Source: Pholiota molesta
Lineage: Eukaryota; Basidiomycota; Agaricomycetes; Agaricales; Strophariaceae
Reading direction: 5' to 3'
Assembly: GCA_014925825.1 (NCBI GenBank)
Contig: JACGCK010000002.1
Coordinates: 992,001-1,056,000 of the forward strand
Length of the DNA: 64,000 nucleotides
Under the pieces are notes generated by a model. It worked only from the letters and a program-made list of their open reading frames with translations, ran no database searches and had not been told where the DNA came from. Shown here one piece after another: positions 45,873 to 57,800 of this stretch. Position numbers and translations under genes: made by a program. Position 1 is the stretch's first letter. Each line of letters begins with the position of its first letter.

Positions 45873-46873
45873 CTTTACACTTTTGCCAGGAAAATTCAAT
45901 GCCGTTGTGGACTTTGGCCGGACTTGAAGATTCCTGTTCAACTGCGTCGTTCGGGGTTGCCGCAGACTCAGAGATTGTTTAGAAAATGGGCAAGAATAAT
46001 CGCAGGCTCATTGGAGATTTTCGTCGTGAGTCGTCGTGATTGTGTCAAGCAGACATGTCGCGTATATAAGTATAAGGATCAAGATGATTGTGGTTCATCC
46101 AAGGAATGGTTGTCGTTGGTTGTCGCAGGATTGGAACTCTTGGGAAGCTTTGCGTGACAATTCAACGTCACTCAATTTTAATCTCCGCTACCTTCATTTG
46201 GCATCCAGAAGATATCCACGATTCATGCAGGCTCATCCTGGACGTGTCCTACCGCAGCCGCCCATACGCCCAGTTTCCCCTGCTGAACTGCTGAATTATT
46301 GAATGACTATTGTGATAGATCCTCGGATGCTCAATTAAAATCCGTTTGCAGTTACCCCTTTTGCTTCCGACATCCGTTTCCGCTGCGCTGCCGTGTCAGT
46401 TGAGTCGGCGGAAATCATCGAGTGCTACGCCACTGGGCTAGAGTCTGTGCCTCCGCTGGACTTCTGATCTCATGTTTTGGAAATCTCTACTCATGGGCGC
46501 CTTCATCCAATTGCCCACAATGTGGTCAGTCTGTTGTAAACACCTTATAGCTAGCCAATAGCTGACATTGCTCTAGACTAGCGATCATTCTTGGGTCCAC
46601 ATTAATGCAGTCACTGCGGAAGTAAACGTTAAACTTGGTACAAAAAAGCGCGGCGGAATTGACAATCATAATACCTCCTTAAAAACAAATCAGCTCCGCA
46701 ACGCGGCATTCTCCTGATACGCAGAAAAAACTTTCTGCCGCATTTTTGATGAGCTCAATCAAAGGGCTATCAAAGAGAGGTACCTTCTGTTATGTCTTTG
46801 TTCTATTAGGTTCTCTACCTTTCTTATTTGAGCTATCTCTGCTCTCTCATTTTCCCCCACACACTCGTTCAAG
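45873..46873. other. intergenic region of 1 kb
   Basis: Divergent spacer between exonuclease V (minus) and the PriA-like gene (plus). Small frames only. The last 80 bases before 46874 are pyrimidine-rich, consistent with a fungal promoter or leader. Confidence 0.5.
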
Positions 46874-47482
46874 ATGACCCTTCCCCGTGCTTTGATCACT
46901 CTGGCGCTTTGCCTCTCTGCATTTGCGGCAAACGCTCCCACTCCCAGTATGGTACGCGACAATGTTAAGTGCATAATGCTACATGCTATTTCTACATACT
47001 TAGCTTCATTTCTTAGGTGTTGAAAGCAAGGGAATACACCGAGGAGGCGAGCACAGGCCCACCCCCTCCTACCGTCCTTCCCCTCACCGCCGACGCGCAC
47101 AAGCTCTCAATTCGTTGGCGCCTGCCGAAATTGCGGCCGAAATCTGCCCCGACGACCTCTACGGCTGCCCATCGCAGAGCCGGCTCCCTTCGTCTCTTCC
47201 GAAGACCTGTCTGACTGGATATCCGGAGGATACGAATGCATCGACCCTCAAGCCGATCTGAGGGCTTGCGGAGGATGTGCTAGTCTCGATGCCAAGTGCG
47301 TATCTTGATGTGGCCTGCAGTTTTTTTTGCCTTGTGCTCATGATTTCTTTTCTTGAAGACATGACTGTACGCTTATCCCCGGCGCTAATGACATCTCATG
47401 CGTCGCTGGGGCTTGCGTCGTGGACTCTTGCCTTGACTCGTATAAACTTGATTCCGACAACAAGACCTGCGTCCCGAAATAG
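46874..47482 (+). CDS. PriA-like secreted cysteine-rich protein
   Basis: Small secreted protein resembling Lentinula PriA, whose transcripts are linked to fruit-body primordia. The signal peptide is MTLPRALITLALCLSAFAAN, followed by a short intron. The mature part carries EICPDDLYGCP, then YECIDPQADLRACGGCASLD, then DCTLIPGANDISCVAGACVV and YKLDSDNKTCVPK. The CGGC and the spaced C-x-C pairs are the family pattern. A second intron lies at about 47297-47358. One frame break near 47168 fits a C missing from a CCC run, since the family motif continues in the next frame. The molecular function of PriA proteins is not known. Confidence 0.8.
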
Positions 47483-48118
47483 ATCATCTGCATCTCCCAG
47501 ACTGATTTTCACGGGTTTTTAAAGACGTCGACTCGGAATCTTTTCATCTCACTTGGTTTCTTTGAAGGACAATTGTTTCCACAAAACTTATTAGTATAAT
47601 AACTAACCGTTTGGACTGAATCGTTAGACCTACAATCATAGAATACTCCCTACGACTATAAACGAACTATATATTACAGACCATACGGCTTCACAATCTA
47701 TGGCATCTTTAATATAACGTAATTATGGCCAACTGACGAAAAAGAAGACCATTCATCAAGAACTTCGAACTCCTGACCTGTTTTTTCTCTCGATATATTC
47801 CTTGAATATTAGCGAATTATTTAAATCAGCCTGCGTTCCATGCACCTTTCGCTTCCTTCGACATCGCAGCTGGGAAATATGACATCTGAGCGAATCAGCC
47901 ATATGTCGCATCTCGAGAGAAAGCTGAGAATCAAAAATACGCCGCGTAGGTCGCCACACATTTCTTCGCCTGAACCGCGATGGTCACTTGGACATACAAG
48001 AATGCGGTTCCTCAAGGCCGACAGGTCAAGTGTGCCCCAGCACCACGAGGTCCCGAATTCAACATTTTGGACTATAAAGATAAGAGATATTTCCTCGTTT
48101 CTTCATTAATTCTGCGCC
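47483..48118. other. intergenic region
   Basis: AT-rich spacer between the PriA-like gene and GH27. It ends with the GH27 promoter. No coding signal. Confidence 0.5.
48073..48080 (+). promoter_or_regulatory. TATA-like box of GH27 gene
   Basis: A TATAAAGA sequence 39 bases before the GH27 ATG. It could be the TATA box if the leader is very short; the position is closer to the start codon than usual. Confidence 0.3.
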
Positions 48119-50109
48119 ATGGCTTTGATGAATGCTTTCCGGTCCTTGACTATTCTAGCATTGCTCAGCCAGTCTGCGGTAGATATACTTCACATCTGTG
48201 AGGCCGAAGTATGATTGAGACTGATAACATCATAGGTAGCGTGGAATAATGGTGTCCAGAAAACGCCAGCCATGGGCTTCAACACGTATGTGAATCTCGC
48301 AGAGAACTACCCCAACACGCCTTATTTAACATAGTACGCCCCGTACAGGTGGAACCGCTTCGCATGCAGCATCGACGAAGCCCTGATCCGCGACACCGCG
48401 ACACAGATGAAAGCGCTCGGTTTCCTCGACGCAGGCTATAAATTCATCAACATCGACGACTGCTGGCTCACTGCAGACCGAAGTGCGAGCGGCCATCTCG
48501 TTCCTGATGCAACAAAATTCCCGAGTGAGTTGTGGGTCTGATGCGAGGGCCTGTATACAGAAAGGCTAATTTTATGCTGGATGTGAAGGCGGCTTGAATA
48601 ATCTCACCGACTTCCTGCATGGTCTCGGATTCCAAGCTGGGGTAGGTGGGCGCCGCGGCCTTGTCTCGTATCTTGTTATTCAAAGGTTGTTGAGCTGATC
48701 GGCGAACTGGTTGCGCATAGATATACGTTAGTCCTTCGTGCCCGAGTACTGTTGATACCATCTATTGATGCTTTGCGCTCAGGAGGACCTAGGAACGCAT
48801 ACAGTACGTACGCTTCATAAATCAGCGTGATCAAACCAAGAATCTGGGCTTACTTTGTTGATCAGTGCGCAGGATTTGCAGGGAGTTTGAACCATGAAGC
48901 AACAGACGCTCGAGACTTTGTAGACTGGGGTGAGTGCTTCCTCGACAGTTATTTTTGTCCTTCAATATTGGCTTACTGAATACATACCCGCTGTAGGTTT
49001 CGATTACGCAAAGGTGATTGAACATTATTGATTGACGCCTTGCATTGCCGAGTTAAAGCTTATTCATCGTAGATTGACAATTGCAATAGCAACTTCAATG
49101 GGACAAATGAGGAACGATTTCGCCGATGGACTGATGCTCTAATTCAAGTCCAGAAAGATACAGGAAAATGATGTTTTATTCGTTCGTCGAATGGCAAAGT
49201 TTCGACGCTTGGGTATGGGGAAACAGTCTCGCTAATTCCTGGAGGAGTAAGTAAATGGTGTATGATGTCGTTGGAAATGGGTTGCTCACATATCTGCAGT
49301 GTACGATGACATTCAAGCCAATTGGCCAAGGATCACTGGTATTTTGAACAACGCGTCCTTCATCGGAAACTTTTCCAATTTCTGGGGACACAATGATCTT
49401 GGTAATTATATGCTTCATCTTGTGTATTGATGATTCCGTGCCAGAATAACCATGCATCTATAGATATGCTCGAAAATGGAAACGGAAATCTCACCCTCGA
49501 TGAGCAACGGAGCCACTTCACGGCTTGGGCACTGAACAAATCCCCACTGTTGGTTGGAACAGATGTAAGTGATGGGTGACCCTGCCTTGTTGAGCCACAT
49601 CTGATGATCCCATAGTTTTCCAGCCTGTCCAACGATTCGATTGAGATCCTCCTCAACCCAGAAATAATTGCTATCAATCAAGACACTTCTATCGGCGAGC
49701 CTTTGAAGCCTTTCTTCTGGGGAAAAAATCCAGATAACACATGGGATCCGTGAGTGTTCCAGTCATATGAGAGTTGTGATATCTTCCACACCCATGATCC
49801 AGATCTTTCCCGGCACAATATTGGAGGTATGAGAACTTGCTCTAGATCAGATACACCAGCTGATGTATTCGAAATAGTGGATATTTCCAGGACGAGAAGC
49901 ACACCGCGATCATGTACATCAACTTCAACGAGCGAACAGTGGATTTGAACTTTACCCTGTCCCATTCGCCTCACCTCAAGGCCAACAAGAAATACGCAGT
50001 GAGGGATCTTTGGAAGCACGAGGACAAAGGGATCGTTGGTAATTTCTTCTTTGACGGAAGTATTGCATCGCACGATGTCCGTGCGTACATCTTTACGGAA
50101 CAGCCCTAG
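48119..50109 (+). CDS. GH27 alpha-galactosidase, secreted
   Basis: Glycoside hydrolase family 27, releasing terminal alpha-galactose from plant galactomannans and raffinose sugars outside the cell. The N-terminus [20 protein letters not shown] is a signal peptide. The barrel begins [20 protein letters not shown], then [11 protein letters not shown] and [10 protein letters not shown] spliced to IY and [18 protein letters not shown]. The catalytic nucleophile Asp is in [13 protein letters not shown]; the acid/base Asp is in [13 protein letters not shown]. Later parts are [38 protein letters not shown] and [18 protein letters not shown]. The C-terminal domain ends [13 protein letters not shown]. 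The gene has more than ten introns, including a 6-nt exon (48721-48726) and a 17-nt exon near 48998-49014. Confidence 0.9.
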
Positions 50110-50594
50110 AAGCCGACCTGGGCTGAAATTATGTCGTGGTCATAACATTGCGAATAAAAATAAATCCTGTGTCTGAGCGTGCCGTGTCGTGCGATATTGA
50201 AAGTGAAGATGTGCATAATCAGATGGTTCGAGATTTATGGCTAATTTCTCGAACCATATAACGACGACATTTCCTGTCGGTACGAAGTATTCGAAGTGCA
50301 TCGTCGCCAGACCAGAAGGACGACGATAGCGAAGAGCCCAGTAGTGCTGACACAATAGCCTGAGACGCGGAGCAAGAGCGAGCAAGAAGGAGAGATGAAT
50401 AAAGGCCGGGGGCGGGGATAGCCGTGTCAGTAGTGCTTACGCGAATAAAGAAAAGTGGGCTGACATTGTAGTACTTGGTTCATTTGCGCTCTTATGATTA
50501 CTGTCAGAATATTAAACATGCCATTGTGTTCTGGTTATAACTGCTTCCTTTGACCCCTCCTGCTTAGCCGCCCGTTGATGGGTCCCAGGAGATT
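50110..50594. other. intergenic region
   Basis: 3' flank of GH27 and promoter region of the next gene. A minus-strand frame of 81 codons at 50140-50385 has no known motif. Confidence 0.5.
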
Positions 50595-51962
50595 ATGTCC
50601 CGCTTCTGCATCATTGTGCACAACCATTTTTCATCCACGTATCTTGCCTTTCGTATGCCTCGAAAAGTCCCCAACGAAGCCACAACCACGAATCCAACGA
50701 CCAGTCTGAATAGAACTAATGACGATTCCCGGGCTTCTATTCTTGTTTTCATATCTGCTCAAGCCATTGGTTCAGTAGGCTTCGCCATGGTGCGTCACTT
50801 TATCGTGTATTTTTATCTTTATTAACCTCGTCCTCGCCTTGCTTCCAGAGCATACTGGCGATTTGGTTTGGATGGCTCCTACCGGCCTCGATCACTGCCA
50901 CTACTGCGCCAGAACCGATGGAAATCAAGAAGCCACGATCACCGCCACCCAGACACCATCGACGTCCTACACCTATTATGATGCCCCCGCCTACTCCAAT
51001 GCGGCGCGCCTCTGCTCCTGTTCATCTCACGCCGATTCTTTCCTCCAATTCAGAAGATGTTACTGCCACTCCACGCCATGTTTATTTCGAGGACTCTTCA
51101 ATACCACCACTTGTTAGACGTAATACCCTGCCAGCACCTGAACAAAGCCCTATGTACTCGGACATTGCTCCTGCTGGTAGCATTCCTTTAACCATATCTC
51201 CACTTGCGACTACGTCCGCACTACCAACGCAAGACGGCATAGACGACATTCTCGTAGAATCGGACACCTCGCCCCAGTCTTCGAAAGCTTCTTTAGTCAA
51301 GTCTTCATCTCGCCTTCACAAATTGAAACTGTTTGGGCACGGCAAAGCTACTTCGCGGCTTGAAGTGCTTGATAAACCCGGTGATCAGGCCTCTATTGCA
51401 AGCACAGGTCAGCATTTTTTGTCAGAAGTCCCGTAAACACCGTAATATGACTAACGTCCCGTCTAGAAACCAGTAGTTCTGAAAAATCCGCAAGACGCGC
51501 AAGCGGGGGTTTGTGGCGTCCTGGACGTTATCACGAACACGTACAGCGCCGGATGTGGCTTCGGTCGAGTCCCACACCCCTTCTCCGTCTCGATTGTCTT
51601 TTGCACGCCGTCTGTCTCCGGCGAGACCGCCCGCGAGCCCCGCACCGGTTACGCCGACGACGCCTCATGCCGATATCTTATCACCAACATTTTTAACACG
51701 TAAAAAACAGAACAGAGTCTCGGCGCCCATACCACGCACGTCACCTTACGGCGCACCATATTTCGCGGCACCGCCGCTATTATTGGACAACAATTATCCA
51801 GCTTACCTGAAGACGCTGCCGCAATTCGAGGATGAAATGCATGCCACAACTTCACGTGTATCGGATAGTGACGAGCCGGAACGAGGACGAACGGCAGGTA
51901 TACGACGAGTAGACGTGAGCACATCGCGTGCTCCTGTACCCAACAAAGGTCAGCGAGTGTAG
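50595..51962 (+). CDS. Membrane-anchored disordered protein with APYFAAPP motif
   Basis: Exon 1 ends at 50789 just after an ATG and joins 50849, creating a hydrophobic hairpin: ASILVFISAQAIGSVGFAM then SILAIWFGWLLPASITA. The rest is disordered: KPRSPPPRHHRRPTP, MRRASAPVHLTP, TPRHVYFEDSSIPPLVRRNT, then a basic KSSSRLHKLKLFG. A second intron near 51409-51467 leads to SARRASGGLWRPG. After a frame break near 51510 comes PSPSRLSFARRLSPARPP, KKQNRVSAPIPRTSPYGA, PYFAAPPLLLDN and LPQFEDEMH. Function unknown. The RTxPYxAPYFAxPP motif matches the protein at 24575-25582. The start codon is uncertain because an in-frame upstream ATG gives an unremarkable N-terminus. Confidence 0.6.
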
Positions 51963-52519
51963 ACTGGACGACGAGAACCAACGCAACTTCATGACAACAC
52001 ACGCCAAACCTGCATTTAACTTAACATAAATCTGTGAGTAATATCGCCAGATATTCTTCTTCGTTTGCTCAATATCGTTCTTGTTGCCCAGATTCTTATT
52101 GCCTGGTAATTTTTAGAGGGCGTGATTCTGCCGTGTGGCATCGAATTGAGAATTCGCAATGTACTTGTATATGATTTCAACATCCACTCACTACTCCACG
52201 TCCATCGTGCTTTGCTATTATACATATTATAACCGTAAATTATTCGCATTTGTCTTCGTTTTTGCATAGGAATTCCATCCGTATCTTTTGATCCAACGCA
52301 TTCAGTTATTAGTATCGTACCTCAATCAAATTTATCTTTTTGAAAGGCTATGTAATACTTGGAACATCTTTGTCCGCCTTAATTAAGTAGACCTCAGTAA
52401 CCTGCTCTCACCTTAGCAGGCGCTTAACTGATGCTCTATAAATAGCCTCCAGTAATCACACGTGATCTTATCCGAGTCCTCGACGCTGGAGTAATAATTT
52501 TGTTACGAACACGATCACC
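51963..52519. other. intergenic region
   Basis: AT-rich spacer containing the nicotinamidase promoter at its right end. A minus-strand frame (52016-52267) is not convincing. Confidence 0.5.
52437..52445 (+). promoter_or_regulatory. TATA box of nicotinamidase gene
   Basis: A canonical TATAAATAG 75 bases before the ATG at 52520, a spacing typical of fungal TATA promoters. This is the clearest core promoter element in the window. Confidence 0.55.
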
Positions 52520-53233
52520 ATGAGCACATCGGTACCTCCTCAAAATGAATCGCTGGAGCCGAAGGACAGGCCCACCTTTGTACCGGCGCTCATCGTCATC
52601 GATATGCAACACGATTTCGTTCATGGCTCATTAGCTGTTCCGGGCGCAGAGTCTATCATTGGCGAGATAAACGCCCTCCTTGACTTGCCTTGGAAGATTA
52701 GAGTCGGTACTCGCGATTTCCACCCCAAAGCGCACATATCGTTTGCGGAGACACATGGCAAACCACCCCTGTCGACAACTCTGATCTACCATCCTGATGA
52801 TGTGAAGAAGGAGAAGGGAGTGGAGCAGGTGCTGTGGCCAGTCCATTGCGTGGCCGACACCAAAGGCGCCGACTTCGTCGAAGGCCTGAACTCGACCAAA
52901 TTGGATGTCGTGATCCACAAAGGCACCCATGCGCATATCGAATCTTACTCCGCGTTCAAGGATATCTGGGGACATAAGTCAACCGAGCTTCCTGGAATTC
53001 TTGAAGAACGTGGAGTTACAGACATCTTCTTTGTCGGTGTTGCGGGTGATTACTGTGTCAAGTACACCGCCATCGACGCTGTGAAATCCGGATACCGGAC
53101 GTGGTTGGTCACAGATGGTATCAAGTTCATCTCCGATGAAGAAATTGCGTTGCAGCAGCTTTCGAACAAAGGCGTTCGTCTGACGACGTCCAAAGATGTC
53201 AAACAGCGTATAGGACAAGAGCCACCCACTTAA
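52520..53233 (+). CDS. PNC1: Nicotinamidase (Pnc1/PncA type)
   Basis: Converts nicotinamide to nicotinate in NAD salvage, which also relieves nicotinamide inhibition of sirtuins. The gene is intronless and encodes 237 residues, about the usual length (yeast Pnc1 is 216). The catalytic triad is visible: Asp28 in ALIVIDMQHDF, Lys134 in LDVVIHKGTH and Cys179 in VGVAGDYCVKYTAIDAVKSG. Metal ligands are in GTRDFHPKAHISF (Asp66, His68) with further His residues including VHCVADT. The frame is unbroken and a TATA box lies 75 bp upstream. It is one of very few intronless genes here. Confidence 0.95.
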   Translation: MSTSVPPQNESLEPKDRPTFVPALIVIDMQHDFVHGSLAVPGAESIIGEINALLDLPWKIRVGTRDFHPKAHISFAETHGKPPLSTTLIYHPDDVKKEKGVEQVLWPVHCVADTKGADFVEGLNSTKLDVVIHKGTHAHIESYSAFKDIWGHKSTELPGILEERGVTDIFFVGVAGDYCVKYTAIDAVKSGYRTWLVTDGIKFISDEEIALQQLSNKGVRLTTSKDVKQRIGQEPPT

Positions 53234-54017
53234 TGGCATCACTTGAGTTCTCTTGAGGCGAGTTCTAACAAAGATTGATAAGGGCAATGTTCACATCGTA
53301 TTGTTCACATTCGCCACGTCCTTGATTTGATTGATGCTGAGCGTTTAAGCATGGCCAATATGCAGATTGCCAGTGTGTTTTATTCCTTTCATGTACTTAG
53401 TACTATCTAAACCTATTTTCTAAAGCTGAAAGTAAATATAAGCGTTGTAGCCAGCAAAAAGGAAAGGCTCAGTCACAGGAAAATATTGAGTTTGTGTGAG
53501 CGCTTATGCATTAACCTTTTAAACGCAGATAACAACAAAGCTTGATGCATTCACGTCTTCGGTTATGTCTGAAATCCTGCGGGGAAAAAAAGTAAGGCAA
53601 CAACATGAATATGCCGCAGCTGGGACAAGTCTGAATTACTTGAACGCCGAATTAAATGCCCATGCGGACTCGAGCCACTTCCGAAGGTGGCCGACGCTTT
53701 CACATTTAGTAAAATTTTTGGTAGGCTAGTGTAGTAGAGTGACGTCCAGCGCGATGCCCTGAAGAAAAGTCAAGGCAGCCCTTTATGGACTCAAGTTTCC
53801 CAAACACAGCGAAAATCTATTTTCAAAAAGAAAGAAAGAGAACCCGCTTGCCGCGATCGAGGAGTGGGTTCCGAACACAGCCGAGTTTTGTTTTGAAGTG
53901 AACCGATTTGAACCGATCGCCCTTCATAAATAACCGACAGGGGCCTGATCAGATTGCGGACTGGCGGTTTGACTCAAAGCGAGCGCCTAGTTTCTTTGCT
54001 AGCCAAGGGCGATCGTT
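53234..54017. other. intergenic region of 784 bp
   Basis: AT-rich spacer with short purine runs (about 53823-53842). No coding signal. Contains the promoter of the next small gene. Confidence 0.5.
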
Positions 54018-54607
54018 ATGGAGGCTGCCGCTGAAGTAACGATGTTGTCGACATCGCAAACGCCAAGTCCCGCCACCGCAATGGCAGAGGACAAAGAGAG
54101 ACTCGGCGCGCAGCAGTCCCCGACAGTCCTGATCCAACTGTTCGCCCAGATAATGACGGGGCTCCATTTCCTTGAGGTACGGGCGATGCTCTTTTAACCT
54201 GTTTTTTCCCCTCAGCTTAATAGGGTCTACTTCAGAGTGTAGGCGCGACGTTCATCCTCTGGCTCTGCCCCGCTTTGGCGCCAGAACCACGCATCCACCA
54301 GTACATCGCTTCCGTGCCCCAGTCGTCTAAGCACAACCACCATCACCGTCAGCACCACCGCCATCACAACGTTAACCGTAGTGAGAGCAGTTCTCGTCGC
54401 CGGAGTACATTTCCAGAAAGAGCGAGCGACGACGAATCTGGCGCGTACATGAATCGAGACCGGAATGTATCGATGCATGGCTCAGTTTCGAAAGTCCCAA
54501 TGGGGTTGAGCACCAGCCTTGGGCTTGAAGATGAGAAGGTGGAGGCAAGATCAAGGACGGAAAACTGGGCGAGGATGGAACGAGAATTGCTGGCAGTTGC
54601 GAAATGA
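54018..54607 (+). CDS. Small His-rich membrane protein, unknown function
   Basis: Two exons (54018-54176, 54236-54607) encode about 176 residues. The N-terminus is Ala/Ser/Thr-rich, then LIQLFAQIMTGLHFLE spliced to SVGATFILWLCPALAP, giving one or two membrane segments. After that comes a His-rich stretch (HNHHHRQHHRHHN), a basic Ser region (SRRRSTFPERA) and a Glu/Arg tail ending RMERELLAVAK. No known domain. Its architecture resembles the start of the protein at 50595, where a phase-0 intron also splits the hydrophobic segment just before a Ser. It converges with the helicase gene 230 bp away. Confidence 0.55.
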
Positions 54608-54837
54608 TTGCGATGGTTAATGATCTCCAGCGGCACTCGACGAGCCATTTAGTAGGGCGAGCAATCATCATTGAATGGCGTTAAACTATATACCCTTCGT
54701 TTATAATATCCAGTAGAATTCCAACCATTGATATCGGCGATACATGGCTTGCAATAATATCGGGTTTGTAGTCAGTGTGTTCTCTTTTCGAGGAATAATA
54801 GCTAGACGCCTAGATCCAATCGGAGCGCATATCAACA

Positions 54838-57800
54838 CTATATTTGCTCTGTTTTACCGTCATTGGTAAGGAGAGCCATGATTGCATGGACAATTGGATT
54901 ACCAGACCCAAGAGTGAGCATGGTTCCATCTTCTATTGATTTTTTCAACTGCGCATCTAGAAGACGGCTATGAAATGAATGAGAAAACATAGCATATTGA
55001 ACATTTATGATCAAAACATACCGAAGCTGATTGACCAGGACGCCAATACGAGGAATGGCACGAAGTTTGATGTAATTGTCTTTTGTCCCGACGGTAAGTC
55101 CACCACGAATATGATCACTGACAGATACTGATCCACCGAATAACAGAATAGCATATACGGGTACCTTTCAACACAGAAAACAATCAGCTACATGGTGATC
55201 ATTTACAAGACACGGGGTGCCTGACCTTGGTCGCATCACGAAGGAATACTTTGCTGGACAAATGCTTGTGGAAGTAAAAAAGGAAAGGGGGTTTCCAATT
55301 TGACGTTCCGAAGAGTACACTTCCAGGATGTAAGAAGACCCTTCCTTCTTTCAGGTCAAACATCTTGTAATCAGTAGCGATATTTTCCCGTCGAACAGTA
55401 CCTCCAGATACTTTGTCATATTTGATATTTTTCTCCGGCAGATGGACTCGAACAATGCGTGGCCAGAGCCCACCCAACATCGCAGCTTTGACGAGGTTGA
55501 TATTATCCGCCGAATTATTCAACTCTGGCGTTGATGGAGTCGCATTGAAAGGGACCAGACCAATCTCTGCCAAGGAGGATACAAAATCTTGCCTCAGTGA
55601 TGTTATTTCTCGAAGCAGGTTCGCATTGATGAAGTTCTAGAGGGAATATGAGAAGTTGCCATCTATTTGTGTTAAAAACTTGTACCTCTTCGCAGAATGA
55701 TCTGATAGCACTTTGGCCCTGTCCTGCTGAACGCATTTTCATGCATTCATCGTAAGCTTTCACATCAGTCAGAATATCACTATCTCCTATGGCAAAGCGT
55801 GCCCGAGCTCTGAAGATGGAATTTTAAGTATCGGAACATTGTTGATTTTGTTGATTACATACGCATTGGCCTCTTCTCGCTTTTCCAGAGGATTATTGAA
55901 TATCGGCTTTGAAGAAAGAAGGGCCGCGACAGTAGTGATAGGTCCAAGGCATTGGAAGACGGTGCCTAGTACAAGCATCTGCCCGTAAACTTTTAGCCTT
56001 GGTCCTTATACAAATTTCATGCAACGAACCTTTCCTAATCTCACGTCTACAGGGAGCATTGCCTTGAAAAACCAAATTAGAAAGGTGAACATTTCGAAGT
56101 GCCTGTGAATATACTGTCTACTCACCATGTACCTGCCCAATGCAGTCAAATTTCCTGCATCGTCTACTGCATTCAGTTCCTCCAAAGTGTTCCATGCACT
56201 GTCTAATGCAGCAATAGAAGGAGGATCGATCGTCTGGCGCAAGAAGTACTATATGCAAGCAAGTTAGATTCCAGTAGCACTTCATAGCGTTTGTAACAAT
56301 GAACCGACCTTGACATCCTGGTCTTCTCTAGCGGCCTTCACCGAAAGCGAGATATTTTCCAAGGGAACGCGGAGAATTTCAGGGACAGGGAACTTGGCCA
56401 TCTGCTCTTCCTGTTTTCGCGTATAGAGTTTGTAACAGACACCCGGTTGAGTACGTCCTGCACGACCCCGTCTTTGTCTTGCAGCAGCGCGTGTCACCCA
56501 CGCCTCCACCAACATAGACAAGCTCGTCTCGGGATCATATTGAGTTTCTTTGACTTTTCCTGCGTCGATGACATACACAACATCATCGATAGTGATTGAT
56601 GTCTGATTGGCGGAATGAGCGTGACTTTCAGCATATCAGAAACTGAAATTCGAACCTCCGCGACATTTGTGGCAGCGATGATCTTCCACGATTTCGTTTG
56701 TTGGAACACCCTTCGTTGTTCTTCATTGGAGAGGTTGGCGTGAAGAGGGAAAACACTAGCGCTTTTGTCTTGAATGGTCTGCCTGATGGCGTCTATGCAT
56801 TGTCGTATCTCATTGACACCAGGCAAGAATATTAGTATTCCGCCTTTAGTTTCCACCGTGGAGACGATATGATCGACAAGCGAAGCAATGAGCTAAGGAA
56901 GATTTATCAGATAACGAATAGTCGATGCTCGGAATCTTCACACCTGATAGTCAATCCTATTGGATAGGATTATATTCTGGATGGCAGTAGCGATGGAGTC
57001 TGTATAACCCTCGGCTTGATATTCTTCACGTATGTTACGTTTACTGGCACCAGCCTTCGGTTTTCCGTAGGATTTCGGAGCCTGAGGTCGATATTTGATG
57101 ACAGAGAGTACATCCTCTAGGTATCTAAAGAACTTGTCAATGCAAGATAAGTATCTAATAAAAAAATCTCGACAAACCTATCTGTGACTGGATGTGTAAA
57201 CCCAGGGATCGTTAAAAGAGGGGCGTTATCGAAGTATCGGACGAATGTTTCGTGATTGATGGTAGCCGACATAAGAACTACTTTCAGTGTTGGATGCGTC
57301 TTCAATATCTCCTTTAACTCGAGAAGCAGGAAATCTCCATCCATGGAACGTTCGTGAACCTAGTTCAATAAGTAAGATGCAGTGAACGCGAAATAAAAAG
57401 ACGCTTTACCTCATCTACAATGATATGGGACACATCTTGGAGATTATCTCCAGTGCTCAGCCTCCGAAGGACGACACCCGTTGTGCAAAACAAGAGTTTT
57501 GTGTCCTTTCCTCGTTTGGTTTCTCCTCTGATAGTATATCCGACGGAACCATCTTCAACCCGCTCTTCGGACACTCGGGCAGAAACGGAGATGGCAGATA
57601 TACGCCGAGGTTGTGTTACGAGGATGGAGGCTTTTGAACCACGCCCAGATGTGATCATGGAATCTAATATGAACTGTGGCACTATTTGGTAGTTCAGAAA
57701 TTGTTTAGCAGAGTACCTGATAAGATTTTAATTGACACCTACGCTGCGTTGTTTTACCACAACCTATGCGGATGATCCACGTTATTGCTGGCATTAGCGG

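Noticed and set aside
47740..47790. TTCGAA-containing stretch resembling a tRNA T-loop
   Set aside because: The flanking bases do not pair as a T-stem and no acceptor or anticodon stem can be drawn.
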